Assembly: GCA_020747065.1 (NCBI GenBank)
Contig: JAGMVK010000028.1
Coordinates: 62,001 to 126,000 of the forward strand
DNA from: Cadophora sp. MPI-SDFR-AT-0126
Lineage: Eukaryota > Ascomycota > Leotiomycetes > Helotiales > Ploettnerulaceae
DNA: 64,000 nt
Reading direction: 5' to 3'
Below the pieces are notes generated by a model that saw only the letters and a list, made by a program, of their open reading frames with translations, did not search any database and was not told where the DNA came from. Of this stretch, positions 34,301 to 44,531 are shown one piece after another (position 1 is the stretch's first letter; each line of letters starts with the position of its first letter). The position numbers and the translations under genes were made by a program.

Positions 34301-35807
34301 CTACTGCGATTGAAGATGAGCTTCAGAAGGGTGTGCCAGAGACTATTGACAAGTTGCGTAGGGCTGGGATGAAGGTATGGATGCTGACGGGAGACAAACG
34401 CGAGACCGCTATCAACATTGGGTATTCGTGCAAGCTCATCACGAGCTATTCCGAAGTCATTGTGCTGGACCACGAGAAGAACAACGTTGCCGAAACTATT
34501 GCGTCCGCCTTACAGGAAATCCACCAAGGCGACGTGGCGCACTCAGTCATTGTCGTCGATGGGCAGACCCTCTACGATATTGAGACAAATGCGGCCCTCG
34601 CAAACCCCTTCTTCGAGCTCGTCATAGCAGCCAACTCGGTGATCTGCTGTCGAGCAAGTCCAACACAAAAAGCATTCCTCGTCAAGACTATTCGTACGAA
34701 AGTCAAGAAGTCAGTCACTCTGGCTATTGGCGACAGTGCGAACGACATAGCTATGATTCAGGAAGCGCATGTTGGCATCGGGATCTCAGGCAAAGAAGGC
34801 ATGCAAGCTGCTCGCACGTCTGACTATTCGATTGGTCAATTTCGATTTTTGCAGAGATTGCTGCTTGTGCATGGACGGTGGAACTATGTGCGTACGGGGA
34901 AGTATATTCTGGGTACATTCTGGTATGTAAACCCAAATTCTCGAGGGTCATCGGCTGACAAATCCGTGCCAGGAAAGAAATGATGTTCTTCCTCACTCAG
35001 GCAATCTACCAAGGCTACAACGGCTTCACCGGCACCTCCCTGTACGAATACTGGTCCGGATCCGTAATCAACGTAATCTTTTGCGCCCTCTGCATCATCT
35101 TCCTCGGCATGTTCGAGCAAGACCTACAAGCATCCACGTTACTCGCCGTGCCAGAGCTCTACCGCCGCGGCCAAGTTAACGGTGCCTTCAACCTACGCAA
35201 GTACGCGTGGTGGAACTTCATGGCTGCGACCGACGCGGTGGTGATTTACTACTTTGTGGATTTGAGTTATGGGCTGGCGAAGTTTAATGATGTGTTTGTG
35301 GACTCGAGTGATCTTTTTGCGTTTGGACAGTTGGCATTTGCAATTTGTGTGGTGGTGATTAATACGAAGCTCTTGTTCGTCCCTCCTCCCAATGCTACCC
35401 TCTAGACCTCAAGCTAACAAGTTTTTGTCCCCAGATTCCTCGAGATGCATAATCGCACGATAATCTCCTTCATCGGCTGGTTCTGCGGCATCGGCGGCTG
35501 GTGGCTCTGGAATCTAATCATCAACCAAGTCTACGACCCAGCGACGTCCTTCTACGGCGTCAAGCACGGATTTGTCGATCGCTTTGGACGGAGCAGTCTC
35601 TGGTGGCTGACGCTGATTGTGGGGGCTGCTGCGGTACTGCTGTGGGAGGTGGCGGTTAGTGCGGTGAGAATTGCGTGGTGGCCGGATGAGGTGGATGTTT
35701 TTCAGGAGCTGGAGAGAAATCCAGTGTGGAGGAGGAGATTTGAGAGTATTGCGAAGGGGGAGGAGAGGGGAGATGGGGATGGGGAGGAAGAGGAAGATGG
35801 TAGGTGA
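31301..35807 (+). CDS. P4-type phospholipid flippase, DNF3-like
   Basis: Four exons (31301-32689, 32746-34922, 34973-35374, 35435-35807), 1446 residues, near the usual length for DNF3 proteins. P4-ATPases move aminophospholipids to the cytosolic leaflet of Golgi, endosome or plasma membrane. Evidence includes the N-terminal PYIGNTITSSRYNIYNFLPR and NFYFLCIAVLQL, the actuator motif DGESNLKAKQ, phosphorylation Asp572 in SDKTGTLTEN, nucleotide-domain CKGADSTI, MLTGDKRETAINI and the hinge GDSANDIAMIQ. The C-terminal membrane half includes FFLTQAIYQGYNGFTGTSLY. A long Ser/Arg-rich insertion sits in the nucleotide domain, after CKGADSTI. The last intron uses a weak GTTCGT donor, chosen because it restores NTKLLFLEMHNRT. 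A CDC50-type partner is expected but lies outside this window. Confidence 0.93.
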
Positions 35808-36178
35808 GGGAGAAGAGCGAGGATGACCGAGCGTGAATTCGGGTTTAAGAAGGACGTAGATATGTTTTGGATGAGTTGGTCCTCTCGATGGTTAGATATA
35901 GATGCATCACATAGATAAAGGCGTGGGTACATACAAGGGCAAATAATGGATATTTTCATCAAGAGTGGTCAGCAGTATTGATCCACTATTAAACGAATGG
36001 CAATTTTGCTATGTACAAGTGCTCAACATCATCAAATAGCAAATCCTCAGCCTCTCAAGAGCCATTCGCTATGCTACTCTCCTCTCTGCCCTCCGCCACC
36101 ACCCATCACCCACCACCACATCCCACCCCGCTACCCACTCCACTCTTTCTCTCGTACGAGAGAGAGACCAGCTCAAAC
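35808..36178. other. Convergent 3' region, no gene seen
   Basis: This lies between the ends of the flippase and the LPMO. A CACC/CATC-rich pyrimidine stretch occupies 36050-36160. Confidence 0.5.
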
Positions 36179-37676
36179 CTACGGGATACACTGACTATAG
36201 TATGCGCCATTAGCGACACATCGGCCCTGAGCACAAGTCGTCGGTCCAGTCCACCCAATACCACCACATTGTCCATAGAGCGCCGCTCCAGTCCCAGTGC
36301 TTGCCGAGGACGTCACAGCAGCCGCAGATGTGGTTCGCGTGGAGGTGGCGAGAGTGGTGGTGCTGCGTTGGGTTGTGGTGGGTTGGCTGCCACCGCTGCT
36401 GCCGCACGTGAAGGGGCGCTGTTTTGTTTTGGTTAGATATAAACTATGACTTGATATTGGGGTAGAGAGGAGGCGAAGGGAAGGAGGGATCGGGTGGGGT
36501 GAATGAGAAAGTGATGCAAGACATACTGGGCCTGGGATTGTGTATGACGTTAGGGGCGGGTAGTAGATACTGAGGAGGATTCCGGGATCGTTGGCCTGCG
36601 TCGTCTGGCTTAGGTGTTGCTGTGGCGAAATGTAGGGGGGCATCTTACACTGTAGGTGCCTGGTAGTGACACTGTTGCAGGACTTGCTGTACCAGTACCT
36701 CCTGAGACGTTGATTTGTGCGCATTCCATCTGATATTTGTGAGCCTGGTCCTTTTATTTCTGAGCTTTAGGAGCCATACGTAAAATTGTGCTCCAGCAGG
36801 ACTACCAGCTACGTTTTGTCAGTTGTGGACCTTTGATTAGGTAACAGGGATCCATACCGCCGTGGAGAGCAATTAGCTCGGCACGGAGAAGATACTGTCC
36901 ATTGGGCAGGCAAGATGGAATTCTAATGCTTTGATAACCGTCCGCGGCAATCTGTATCAAATTAACGCGTTGGCTTTCATGTATAAGTTGGAAGCTACCA
37001 GATCATCAACAGCCCAAGTCCCAGCTTTCAAAGATGTTAGCAAATGTGAAATAACGTGGTTGGTGCTGCTTACTAGATGGATTGTAGCCGGCTTCCTCAA
37101 TCTTGAACCACCCACCACCAATGCCTGTGTCGGTTAAGGCGTTGTCGACCTTCTTCAGATATGCCATAACTGGGCCCTGCAGAAGTCAGATGATTTTATC
37201 ATTCTCGTCGAGTATGGGTACCTTGTGGCTAGCATCGATGACCACTATTGGAAGAGTCAGTAATGATAACAACGGGGAAGTGTAATCCTGATCCACTTAC
37301 TGGCATCGGAATGTCTCCACTTGGCCTTCACAGTCGAACCAGCAACCACATTGATTATCTGGTCTGATGGGGTGGTAGGGTTCGGTCCTCCATTGCAAGC
37401 GATGTCATTAGAAGTAACATCTGTAATGGGCTTGCATGACCAGTTAGTAAATCCCAAAGCAAACAGGAGCTAAGACCACAATACTACTCACTCCGTTGTA
37501 ACTCGGCTTACGGATCCCAACGCCAACACCTGTCAAAGGTTAGCTTCGCGTATCTTGAGCTGTTTGAGAAAGATCATTAACGAACCATACTCGGTTCCGC
37601 CAGCAACAATCTGTTGGAAGATTGAGTGTCCAGAAGCGACAGCCGTTAGGGCGGACAGAGCAAATGCGTACTTCAT
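36179..37676 (-). CDS. AA9 lytic polysaccharide monooxygenase with CBM1
   Basis: Eleven exons: 37676-37586, 37529-37492, 37430-37301, 37244-37222, 37176-37074, 37024-36999, 36951-36858, 36808-36780, 36729-36649, 36595-36527 and 36418-36179. They give 307 residues. AA9 enzymes are secreted copper monooxygenases that cleave cellulose or hemicellulose oxidatively. A 16-residue signal peptide ends SG before His17, which becomes the N-terminal copper-binding His. The second His is His93 in DASHKGPVMAYL and the axial Tyr is Tyr178 in AQFYMECAQI. A Ser/Thr linker leads to a C-terminal CBM1 ([15 protein letters not shown]), which binds crystalline cellulose. Two exons are only 23 and 26 nt. Each was fixed by phase and by conserved residues. 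Confidence 0.93.
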
Positions 37677-37779
37677 ATTGGTCTCTTGTGAGCTAATATG
37701 GTAAAAAGGAGGGTGAATAGATTGAGACAAAGATCGAGCACTGCAGGGATACGAAGGAGGGACGAAGTAGCCACTCAAC

Positions 37780-37787
37780 TTATATAT
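37780..37787 (-). promoter_or_regulatory. TATA-like element of the LPMO gene
   Basis: TATATAAG on the minus strand, about 105 bp upstream of the ATG at 37676. Confidence 0.45.
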
Positions 37788-37823
37788 TTCATCCCTCAAT
37801 CCGGCCAAGATCTGATCTCAATA

Positions 37824-37890
37824 CCAAGGCGGAGTGCATGCTGTCAGCCAGTAAGTACAATGCACATGACAGACATTCCAAGGCGGAGCG
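37824..37890. promoter_or_regulatory. Paired CCAAGGCGGAG elements upstream of the LPMO
   Basis: CCAAGGCGGAG occurs at 37824-37834 and 37878-37888, 54 bp apart, about 150-210 bp before the LPMO start. Each copy contains GCGGAG, which fits the CreA consensus SYGGRG for carbon catabolite repression. Binding is inferred from consensus only. Confidence 0.5.
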
Positions 37891-38389
37891 ATCTGTTGCC
37901 ATGAGTTCTAGGCATTTGTCTTGCGAGTCGTTACCCCTAGACTTAGTCGATGACAAGGACCAGATAATGAGACGATGTAGGATCTAGACGATCAGTAGGT
38001 GGGAGAATCCGGGTCCGTCGGGCAGAAGGACTAGAGCAAGGTGCCTACTGTAACATTTGTGATATAGCCGGAATTGGTTTCGTGTCATGTGGTCGCATGG
38101 CAATTAATTTTCGGTTGACCTGCGCCGGATACCGCTAAGCGAGGAGGTTCAACCACAACAAACATGATACTTGAGGCGCAACTAGAGTTCTGTAGAGTAT
38201 CTAAGCTTGCATGCCAGGAACAGGGCTTCCCCAGGCTCCTCTGTGTTGTGACCAGTAGTAGCCCCAAGGTTTCCCCAGATGACCGGGCTGACCCCTTATT
38301 TTTCGTGAAGTGCCATTTTGTGGGAAACGCGGGGTACCTTGGCGAGCAAATACAGCGGACTCACATCCCGGGACGTGAAGCCGTCAGTA

Positions 38390-38700
38390 AGATAAGTTTT
38401 GAACAGAACGCGGAAGTCGAAAATGTCCAGATTGATGTCATGGCTTCGCCTTCGAGAGACTTCGAGATCCCGCTCATCTCTACTTCTCACATGGGGTGGT
38501 TCGCATCGCCTCTGGCATGGTAGTATGTGATGATTTGACGAGCTTCTTCGACGCGCTCGTCACCGATGAGCCTGTAACCTCTATCAGATCCGCCTTGGTT
38601 GTGTTTCTGGGAGAGCTTACCATCGAGGTGACTCGGGGGCTAACCAAACTCCGACGCAAACGAGGCCTGGACAAATCCCCTTGTTGAATCAGCATGTAAT
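38390..38700 (-). pseudogene. Relic of a sugar-type MFS transporter
   Basis: The minus strand preserves the central loop of a Lac12-like MFS sugar transporter: GVWLAPESPRW, then across a still-usable 49-bp intron (donor GTAAGC at 38620, acceptor ending at 38572) LIGDERVEEARQIITYYHAR and GDANHPM. A TGA follows, and in the same frame EVEMSGISKSLEGEAM. Upstream the frame hits another TGA near 38690, and neither end can be extended to transmembrane helices. So only about 100 codons of a protein near 500 residues remain recognisable. The sequence is dead as a transporter. It sits between the LPMO and a Zn2Cys6 gene and may mark a former sugar-uptake gene. Confidence 0.7.
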
Positions 38701-39894
38701 CCTTGGAGTAAGGATTTGAGGAAAGAGCATTTGCAGGCAATGTGGCAAACGCCATATATCAGTAAAATATCTCACGTTTGAAGAACGTGAGGGGTTTGGT
38801 CAAGGACAGTGCAATCGACATCACGCCTTGTTAGGGCCAGATCGTAAATGTTCAAGGAATGGAAGAGGTCGATAAACCTCTAAATCGAAGGTATTTAAAT
38901 CAATATGAGTGATTTTTATGTAAAGTTGGTTCGACAAAGCATTCGTTAATGGTCTGACTCGTTTGTTGACTTGGATACTCGCTTCGTCGTGACCTGTGCG
39001 AGCCCAAGAGTCTATAATTCTTTCATGAATATCCCCGAGAATGAACGACTAGCATCCGGCGTGACTTTCAAATCTCTAACAGCAAGTTAAGCAGATCTAC
39101 GGTCCATAAAAGGGCATGATACGGAGCGCTGTCGCTCTTCTCCTCCGCATGAACATAAAGACACGTAATCAGAGCAAAAGATACCGAAAAATGCTCTTTC
39201 GCGAGACGGTATCCGATATCACAGAAGCCGAGATCGAGCACAGTTCAGGAAGTTTATGTCAAACGAAGGTCAAACTACAACGTGATTTCGCAGGTCTCGC
39301 GGAAGACCTTCCTCCGCACCTCAAGCTCGGCTAGGTTCTCTTCGTCGGAAGATCCTGCACCGTTCATCCAAAAGAGTAATGTACAAACACCACCTCAAAG
39401 CAAGTCAGTTTTATTACTACTAGAGTTGGATTCTCCCAATAACAATACTGAATTTTGTACTATTGTCCATCAGAGTCGATCCATCTCCCGCCTCTGCCTG
39501 GTTCGTCTCAGCCAATTGTCGAAAACATGATACTCCGCTTGAGCGCTCCAAGCTTAACCTTAACTATGTATACACGATGTATTCTCTAGATAATCTTGAT
39601 GGTTTCCAGCTCCACTGCCATCGCCAAATACCTCGTAATTCACATCTCGATTGCCTCCTATATGACTGTCGCCAAAGAGTTATGTCTCTGCATGACACAA
39701 CAGCGCGGATACCTCTGCAGCTCGAGTTCCGTTCCTTGGCCGTTTGATTCAAAGCACCCGCGAACAAGGAGCTCCGATGGAAGACTTTCGCTTCCAGTGA
39801 GGATCCATTAAGCAGTAGAGGTGACTGCGTACAGGAATATGCTGGAAGCGATTGGCATTGGTCTCGATTCTTCCGTCCCGTGCATTCTTAGATG
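38701..39894. other. Intergenic, no gene seen
   Basis: No supported gene. A perfect 8-bp stem palindrome (CTCACGTT, 5-base loop, AACGTGAG) lies at 38772-38792. The remaining N-terminal part of the decayed MFS gene could not be recognised here. Confidence 0.45.
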
Positions 39895-41567
39895 TCACCA
39901 AGATATCATTTTCCTCCGGGGGACCATCTCTTCCGAGTTCGCAGATTTTCTCTGCCTGCAGTACAGTAATGCAGACCTTTTCTCCAAGTCGCTCGTCCAT
40001 TTCACCGTTTGAATCCTCGCCCATGCCGGAACAAAGTCGCCTTCAAGATGCTTTTCCTCAACATGCATAGCCCACTGTCCAACCTTGGCCGCGAAAGCCG
40101 TGTCCCAAACCCCCTCTCTCTTCGGCCAATCCAATAAAACTTTGATAGCTCTCCTCCTCAGCGTGCGCTCTCTGCATTGTAAGCCAACGAAGTAGAGCGG
40201 AAGGATCAGACGGGAGTCGAAACAAAATGCGGTAGTCCGGGATGTAGATGGCAATTGTGTGTCGTTTAGTACGTATTGGCAAAGGTCGATCACTTCTTCG
40301 TACATGTAATTGAAGTCATCGTAAGCCATCTGATCGAGAGTCAGACAGCACGAGAGACTGATATACGCTGCTTTCATGGTGAGTTCCAGCGTCTTGGCTT
40401 TCCGCACCACTGTGTGATGATCTGGATGCCCCTCTTCCCGAACCGTACTGGGTAGAGCAGCATATGCCGCGAGCCATCGATCAAATGCATTCACATGCCC
40501 CTGCCATTCTTCGTAGAGCTCGGCTGTTATGTCGGATGGTTTGAATTTTTCGTATCTTCTCTGGGATGATGCAAAGTTCATGCCACGTCGCAAAATCCCT
40601 TGATGGTAAAGCGTCGCCTGTTTGAGTGTGGTAAAGGCCGTCGGCATGGTAGCTGTGAACTCTGTGCCTTCCGCACGAATGATAGCCCTGCAGTCGAGCG
40701 AGCGATCACTTGCGAAGAAGCAGACTTGGATAGCCAATCGACAAAATATCTGGACCAGATCATCTTCCACGAAATTTGGACCAACGGAACTGTAGTTGGA
40801 CTCGCTTTGAGGCTTTTCCGAGTTCGATTTCCAGTCAAGGATCAACCGGATTCCCGTTTGAACTTGCTGGACAGCAAGATTAAGATTTCCATTCCAGGCT
40901 TCGAAACATAAAATCAGAAGACAGTTGAGAAGTGTAGTTCTCAGATCCATCCGTTCAACAGATGCTCGCATAAGGCTCACAGCTTTTGTATACTGCTTAA
41001 GAGCAGTGTGGTGATGTTCACTTGAGCTGGGCATGCCATCTGAGGCGTCAACAGACAGCTTCCGAAAATCCCTCGCCGTCTCCGAGGTCTTGTCCAATGC
41101 GCCGATGGCAATCAAGGCATGTCGAATAGCTGGATTCGTGTGGCACGACTGCAGCATCATCCGTCGAGTCGTACCAGAGTCAGACTCTGGAAATATCTCG
41201 AGTGCTGTCCGAGCGCAGAAAAGGTCGAAATATCGGTACTCTTCTGCATTCTCAAATGGAGATCTTACGAATGCAGTGGGGATGGGAGCTGCTAGGATTG
41301 ATTTTGGCAGCAAGTCTCGATTTGAAGGGAGAAGGCGATGCTTTTTTAGTCGTGACTCCGGGGAGGCGTAGCCATCGCAATCAACGCCAAGCTTCAGACA
41401 GCGGAAACATGCTGGCTTCTCTTCACCGCATTTCACTCGACGGACCCTGCAAACGCGATGAGAAGGGAGCAGAGAAATACAACGATCATCACTTACTTGC
41501 ATGTCAGACAGCCCGTCTTGACTTTGGGGTTTGACCTTCGCTTTGATACCATCGAGCGGTCCTCCAT
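39895..41567 (-). CDS. Zn2Cys6 transcription factor next to FAD oxidase
   Basis: Two exons (41567-41497, 41446-39895), 540 residues. The zinc cluster is split by the intron: GCLTCK comes from exon 1, and VRRVKC with CFRCLKLGVDC from exon 2, giving Cys 20, 23, 30, 37, 40 and 47. The start was chosen in the frame that completes this cluster. A longer open frame through the intron lacks the first two Cys and was rejected. The remainder looks like the fungal-specific regulatory domain (YFDLFCARTALEIFPESDSG, AIRHALIAIGALD). It is nuclear. It diverges from a secreted FAD oxidase 796 bp away, so it could regulate that gene, but this is inference from position. Confidence 0.9.
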
Positions 41568-42363
41568 TACGAGATTTAAAGGAAGAGAGACGATGCAGAG
41601 GTTGAGAGAAAGAGATGATCATATCTGCATGTCAGCTTACGTCTTGTGGGCGGGGGATATCTCTGCATCAAGGTTAACGAGCAGATCATTTCAATTGGTG
41701 CATTCGTTCCTGCTGGCCAATAGGGGCAAGTCTCTCGTTTGCGCTTGGCTCGGTTTCACGTAAATCGAGATAAGACCCGGACGAGGTCTAATGCCGACAA
41801 CGAACAAGGCGAACTAGAAGAGCCGCATAGAACGCACCACTCTACGCCGGAGATCTCCAATATATTTCCTTTTGAAAAGAGAAAGTAAACAAACCAACAG
41901 TAGGGCTATAACGCCAAGCGAATCCGGGGTCAATTTCCTCGCTTACAGCTGGCAACAGGGATAAAGCGGGGTAGTTCCCTGACCATCGCTCAACTCCATC
42001 CCAATTCTCTCACCGTCACCAAAATTGTCCAGAAATGGGACGAACCACCGAAAAGTGACATCTCAAAAGATATCTGTGATCATCTGCCTAAAGACGTCAA
42101 AGGGAAAGCATCACAGATCATCGGTAGTAGCACCAAGACAGGTCATCGCTCCGACGATAGCTTCACCTCCCCGTATCACAAGAGTCTTTTTCGGCGAGAC
42201 TTGGTCGGCATCACATGGAGTTTTTTTTCTTGCTATATGTGATCAGGACCAGCCTGTGGTTTGGAAGAAATATATATAGGAGGTGAGTTTGGAATTTCCG
42301 AGCTTGTCCGAGCGACTCCTGTTTAAGCTTCTGTCAACCAAGAATTTCATTATTGCTCCAAAC
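41568..42363. other. Divergent promoter, regulator / FAD oxidase
   Basis: No gene. It contains the TATA element of the oxidase at its right end and GC-rich CGG/CCG words (near 41778 and 41851) of the sort Zn2Cys6 proteins bind. Confidence 0.45.
42270..42279 (+). promoter_or_regulatory. TATA-like element of the FAD oxidase
   Basis: ATATATATAG about 90 bp before the ATG at 42364. Confidence 0.5.
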
Positions 42364-44091
42364 ATGGCTGCTTTTATATCTTTGATTACTTCTCTCACTT
42401 GCTTGATCGTAACTGTTAGTGCTTCACCATACAATACATTCGATGGCGAGGGATTCCCTGCTTGCCACAATGTTTCAGCAGTGTACCACCCCTCCTCCGT
42501 AAATGAGATGGTCTCCCTTGTCAAGTCTGCAGCACAGAGCAATACGCCCGTTCGAGCAAGTGGGAAAGGCCACATGTGGTACGATACCATGTGTTCAGAC
42601 GATGCATCCACAATCATCATTCAAACTGAGGGTGTCAACGGCATCAGTGGCTTCACACTGTCTGGTGGTACAGGCTCCGTTGTAATCGAAGCCGGTGTGA
42701 CGTTCTTCGAACTTGCAGATTATCTGCATGCCAGAGGTGCTTCGATGGGATACACTTTAGTCAATTGGAATATGACTATTGCAGGTGCAGTTGCCATGGG
42801 AGCTCATCGATCTTCTTTGAGAGAAGCTTCTATGGTCGCAGCTGGAGTCTTGGAGATCGACATTATTGACGGAACTGGGACTATCCAGAAGATACTAAGA
42901 GATGACACAAGCGATACATGGCTTGCTGCTTCTACGTCTCTTGGTCTACTTGGGCCGATAGCAAGGATGAAGTTCAAAATTTACAATGATTTCAAGGTGT
43001 ACGCTAAGCAAGCTACGTGAGTACTTCCACCGATCGCTTCCAGCCAGGGCTGACAAACAAAGCTTGGAGGAGAAAGATGTTCTCGACGGCGACATCTATG
43101 GCCTCATTGCTCCATATGCGACAGCAAACTTTTGGGTAAGAATTAACTCACATTACGTTGAGTGGATAGTCACTGACTTTCATCCAGTGGTGGCCATACC
43201 TCCGCAAATTCCACCATCGATACTACGATGTCGTCCCCTCAAACATTAGCGAGCAAGAAGGATTCCAATCCACATTTTCCATCTCCAAAGCCGAAGCCGA
43301 CATCGCACGCGCTCTCCTCGACAGCGGCAAATACCTTCCCACGTCCAACATGCTAGCAGAGACAATATTCTACGGCATCTGGTCGTCGCCAAACTTCCAC
43401 GAGAAGACGGATGACACAGCCATTACCACCTGGCCCGTATATGGCTGGAACTACGATGTTCTCATTGGCGGATTGTATCCTGATCAGTTGCCGGAATGGG
43501 ATTACAATCTCCATGGATACACGCTGGAGCTTGCGGTGCCGGTGACACTCGCCAACAAGTTGCTGAAGAGAGTCAGAGCATTATTTGATGACGAACTGAA
43601 GAAGGGGATTGTGATGACTTCAACGTACCGCAGTGGTATCAACATCAAATTTGGGAGACCTTATAACGATCTTTTGGGGCAAGTGTGGACGAACACGACT
43701 GATGGTTCGGATTGGTCCAAGGGCGCCATTATGTTTGACTTTCCGACTTACTGGCCAACTGTTGGGGATCATTTGAGGTTCAACGAGCCATTCTGTAAGT
43801 CTCAACCCGAGTGGCAATTTTCCTGACTAATCACGCATAGATCATAACCTGGCTACTGTCCTCATCAACGAGTTTCCCTGTCGACCTCATTGGACCAAGA
43901 ATAGTCGCGATGTCCTGACTCAAGCTGTTAAGAACCTCGATACGAGCGTAAGCTAATCTACGCCCATTTATTAGGAGTGGTTTCTAACGTCAATATAATA
44001 GCACCTGACGCGATTTAAGGCCGTTCGACAGAAGTTCGATCCAAAAGGAATTTTCAAGAGTGTCGTTGGGGAGATCATCGGGGTTATATGA
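42364..44091 (+). CDS. Secreted FAD-binding oxidoreductase (PCMH/ALO-like)
   Basis: Five exons (42364-43016, 43063-43135, 43188-43794, 43841-43947, 44002-44091), 509 residues. An N-terminal signal peptide (FISLITSLTCLIVTVSA) is followed by a PCMH-type FAD domain: AVYHPSSVNEMVSLV, VRASGKGHMWYDTMC and WNMTIAGAVAMGAHRSSL. The C-terminal half resembles the D-arabinono-lactone oxidase domain, ending HLTRFKAVRQKFDPKGIFKS. The enzyme should oxidise a sugar lactone or similar substrate outside the cell, giving H2O2. His and Cys in KGHMWYDTMC are candidates for covalent flavin linkage. The substrate is unknown. Extracellular H2O2 could feed LPMO chemistry, but there is no direct evidence. Confidence 0.9.
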
Positions 44092-44531
44092 AGTGACTGT
44101 CGCCAGGCTGAGCATCAAGAGATTTCTTGGGTCCTCGCAGGTAGACAATATATTGAACAAAATCCTTGTGTCCACCAAAATATGTGAAGGAAGAGATTCG
44201 TTGAAATATCTCCTCAAACAATGAGGTTTACGAGCCTCCTAGGTATCTAAATTCGGGCTACCAACCTCAACCAAACGGAAATGTGCACGCGATCTGCCGG
44301 GTAGGTTAACAAACTTCTCAATTGAATGAAGCCCCAGCTACATGCTTGAATGTCTGACATCGCTAGAGAACTACAATCTTCACATTAAGACGCAATGATG
44401 ATTGCCATAGAAGATCGATGATTGTAGCGATATGTTACTCATTAAGTAAAGCTCTTGCCGCTGCTGGATATCGAAGACGTAAGAAGCAAAAGTCACTATA
44501 GGCTAGCTAATCATCCAACCCATCCAATAAT
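44092..44531. other. Convergent 3' region, no gene seen
   Basis: 440 bp between the ends of the FAD oxidase and the sulfate permease, with no supported feature. Confidence 0.5.

Larger units (their letters stand above)
37677..38389. other. Promoter region of the LPMO gene
   Basis: No gene. It contains a minus-strand TATA element (37780-37787) and two copies of an 11-bp repeat with CreA-like sites. Confidence 0.5.

Noticed and set aside
38164..38523. Plus-strand 119-residue open frame
   Set aside because: It is antisense to the MFS transporter relic, which explains the sequence better.
39895..41622. Uninterrupted minus-strand frame as the full regulator
   Set aside because: Reading through gives no zinc cluster at the N-terminus. 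Splicing 41496-41447 restores all six cysteines.
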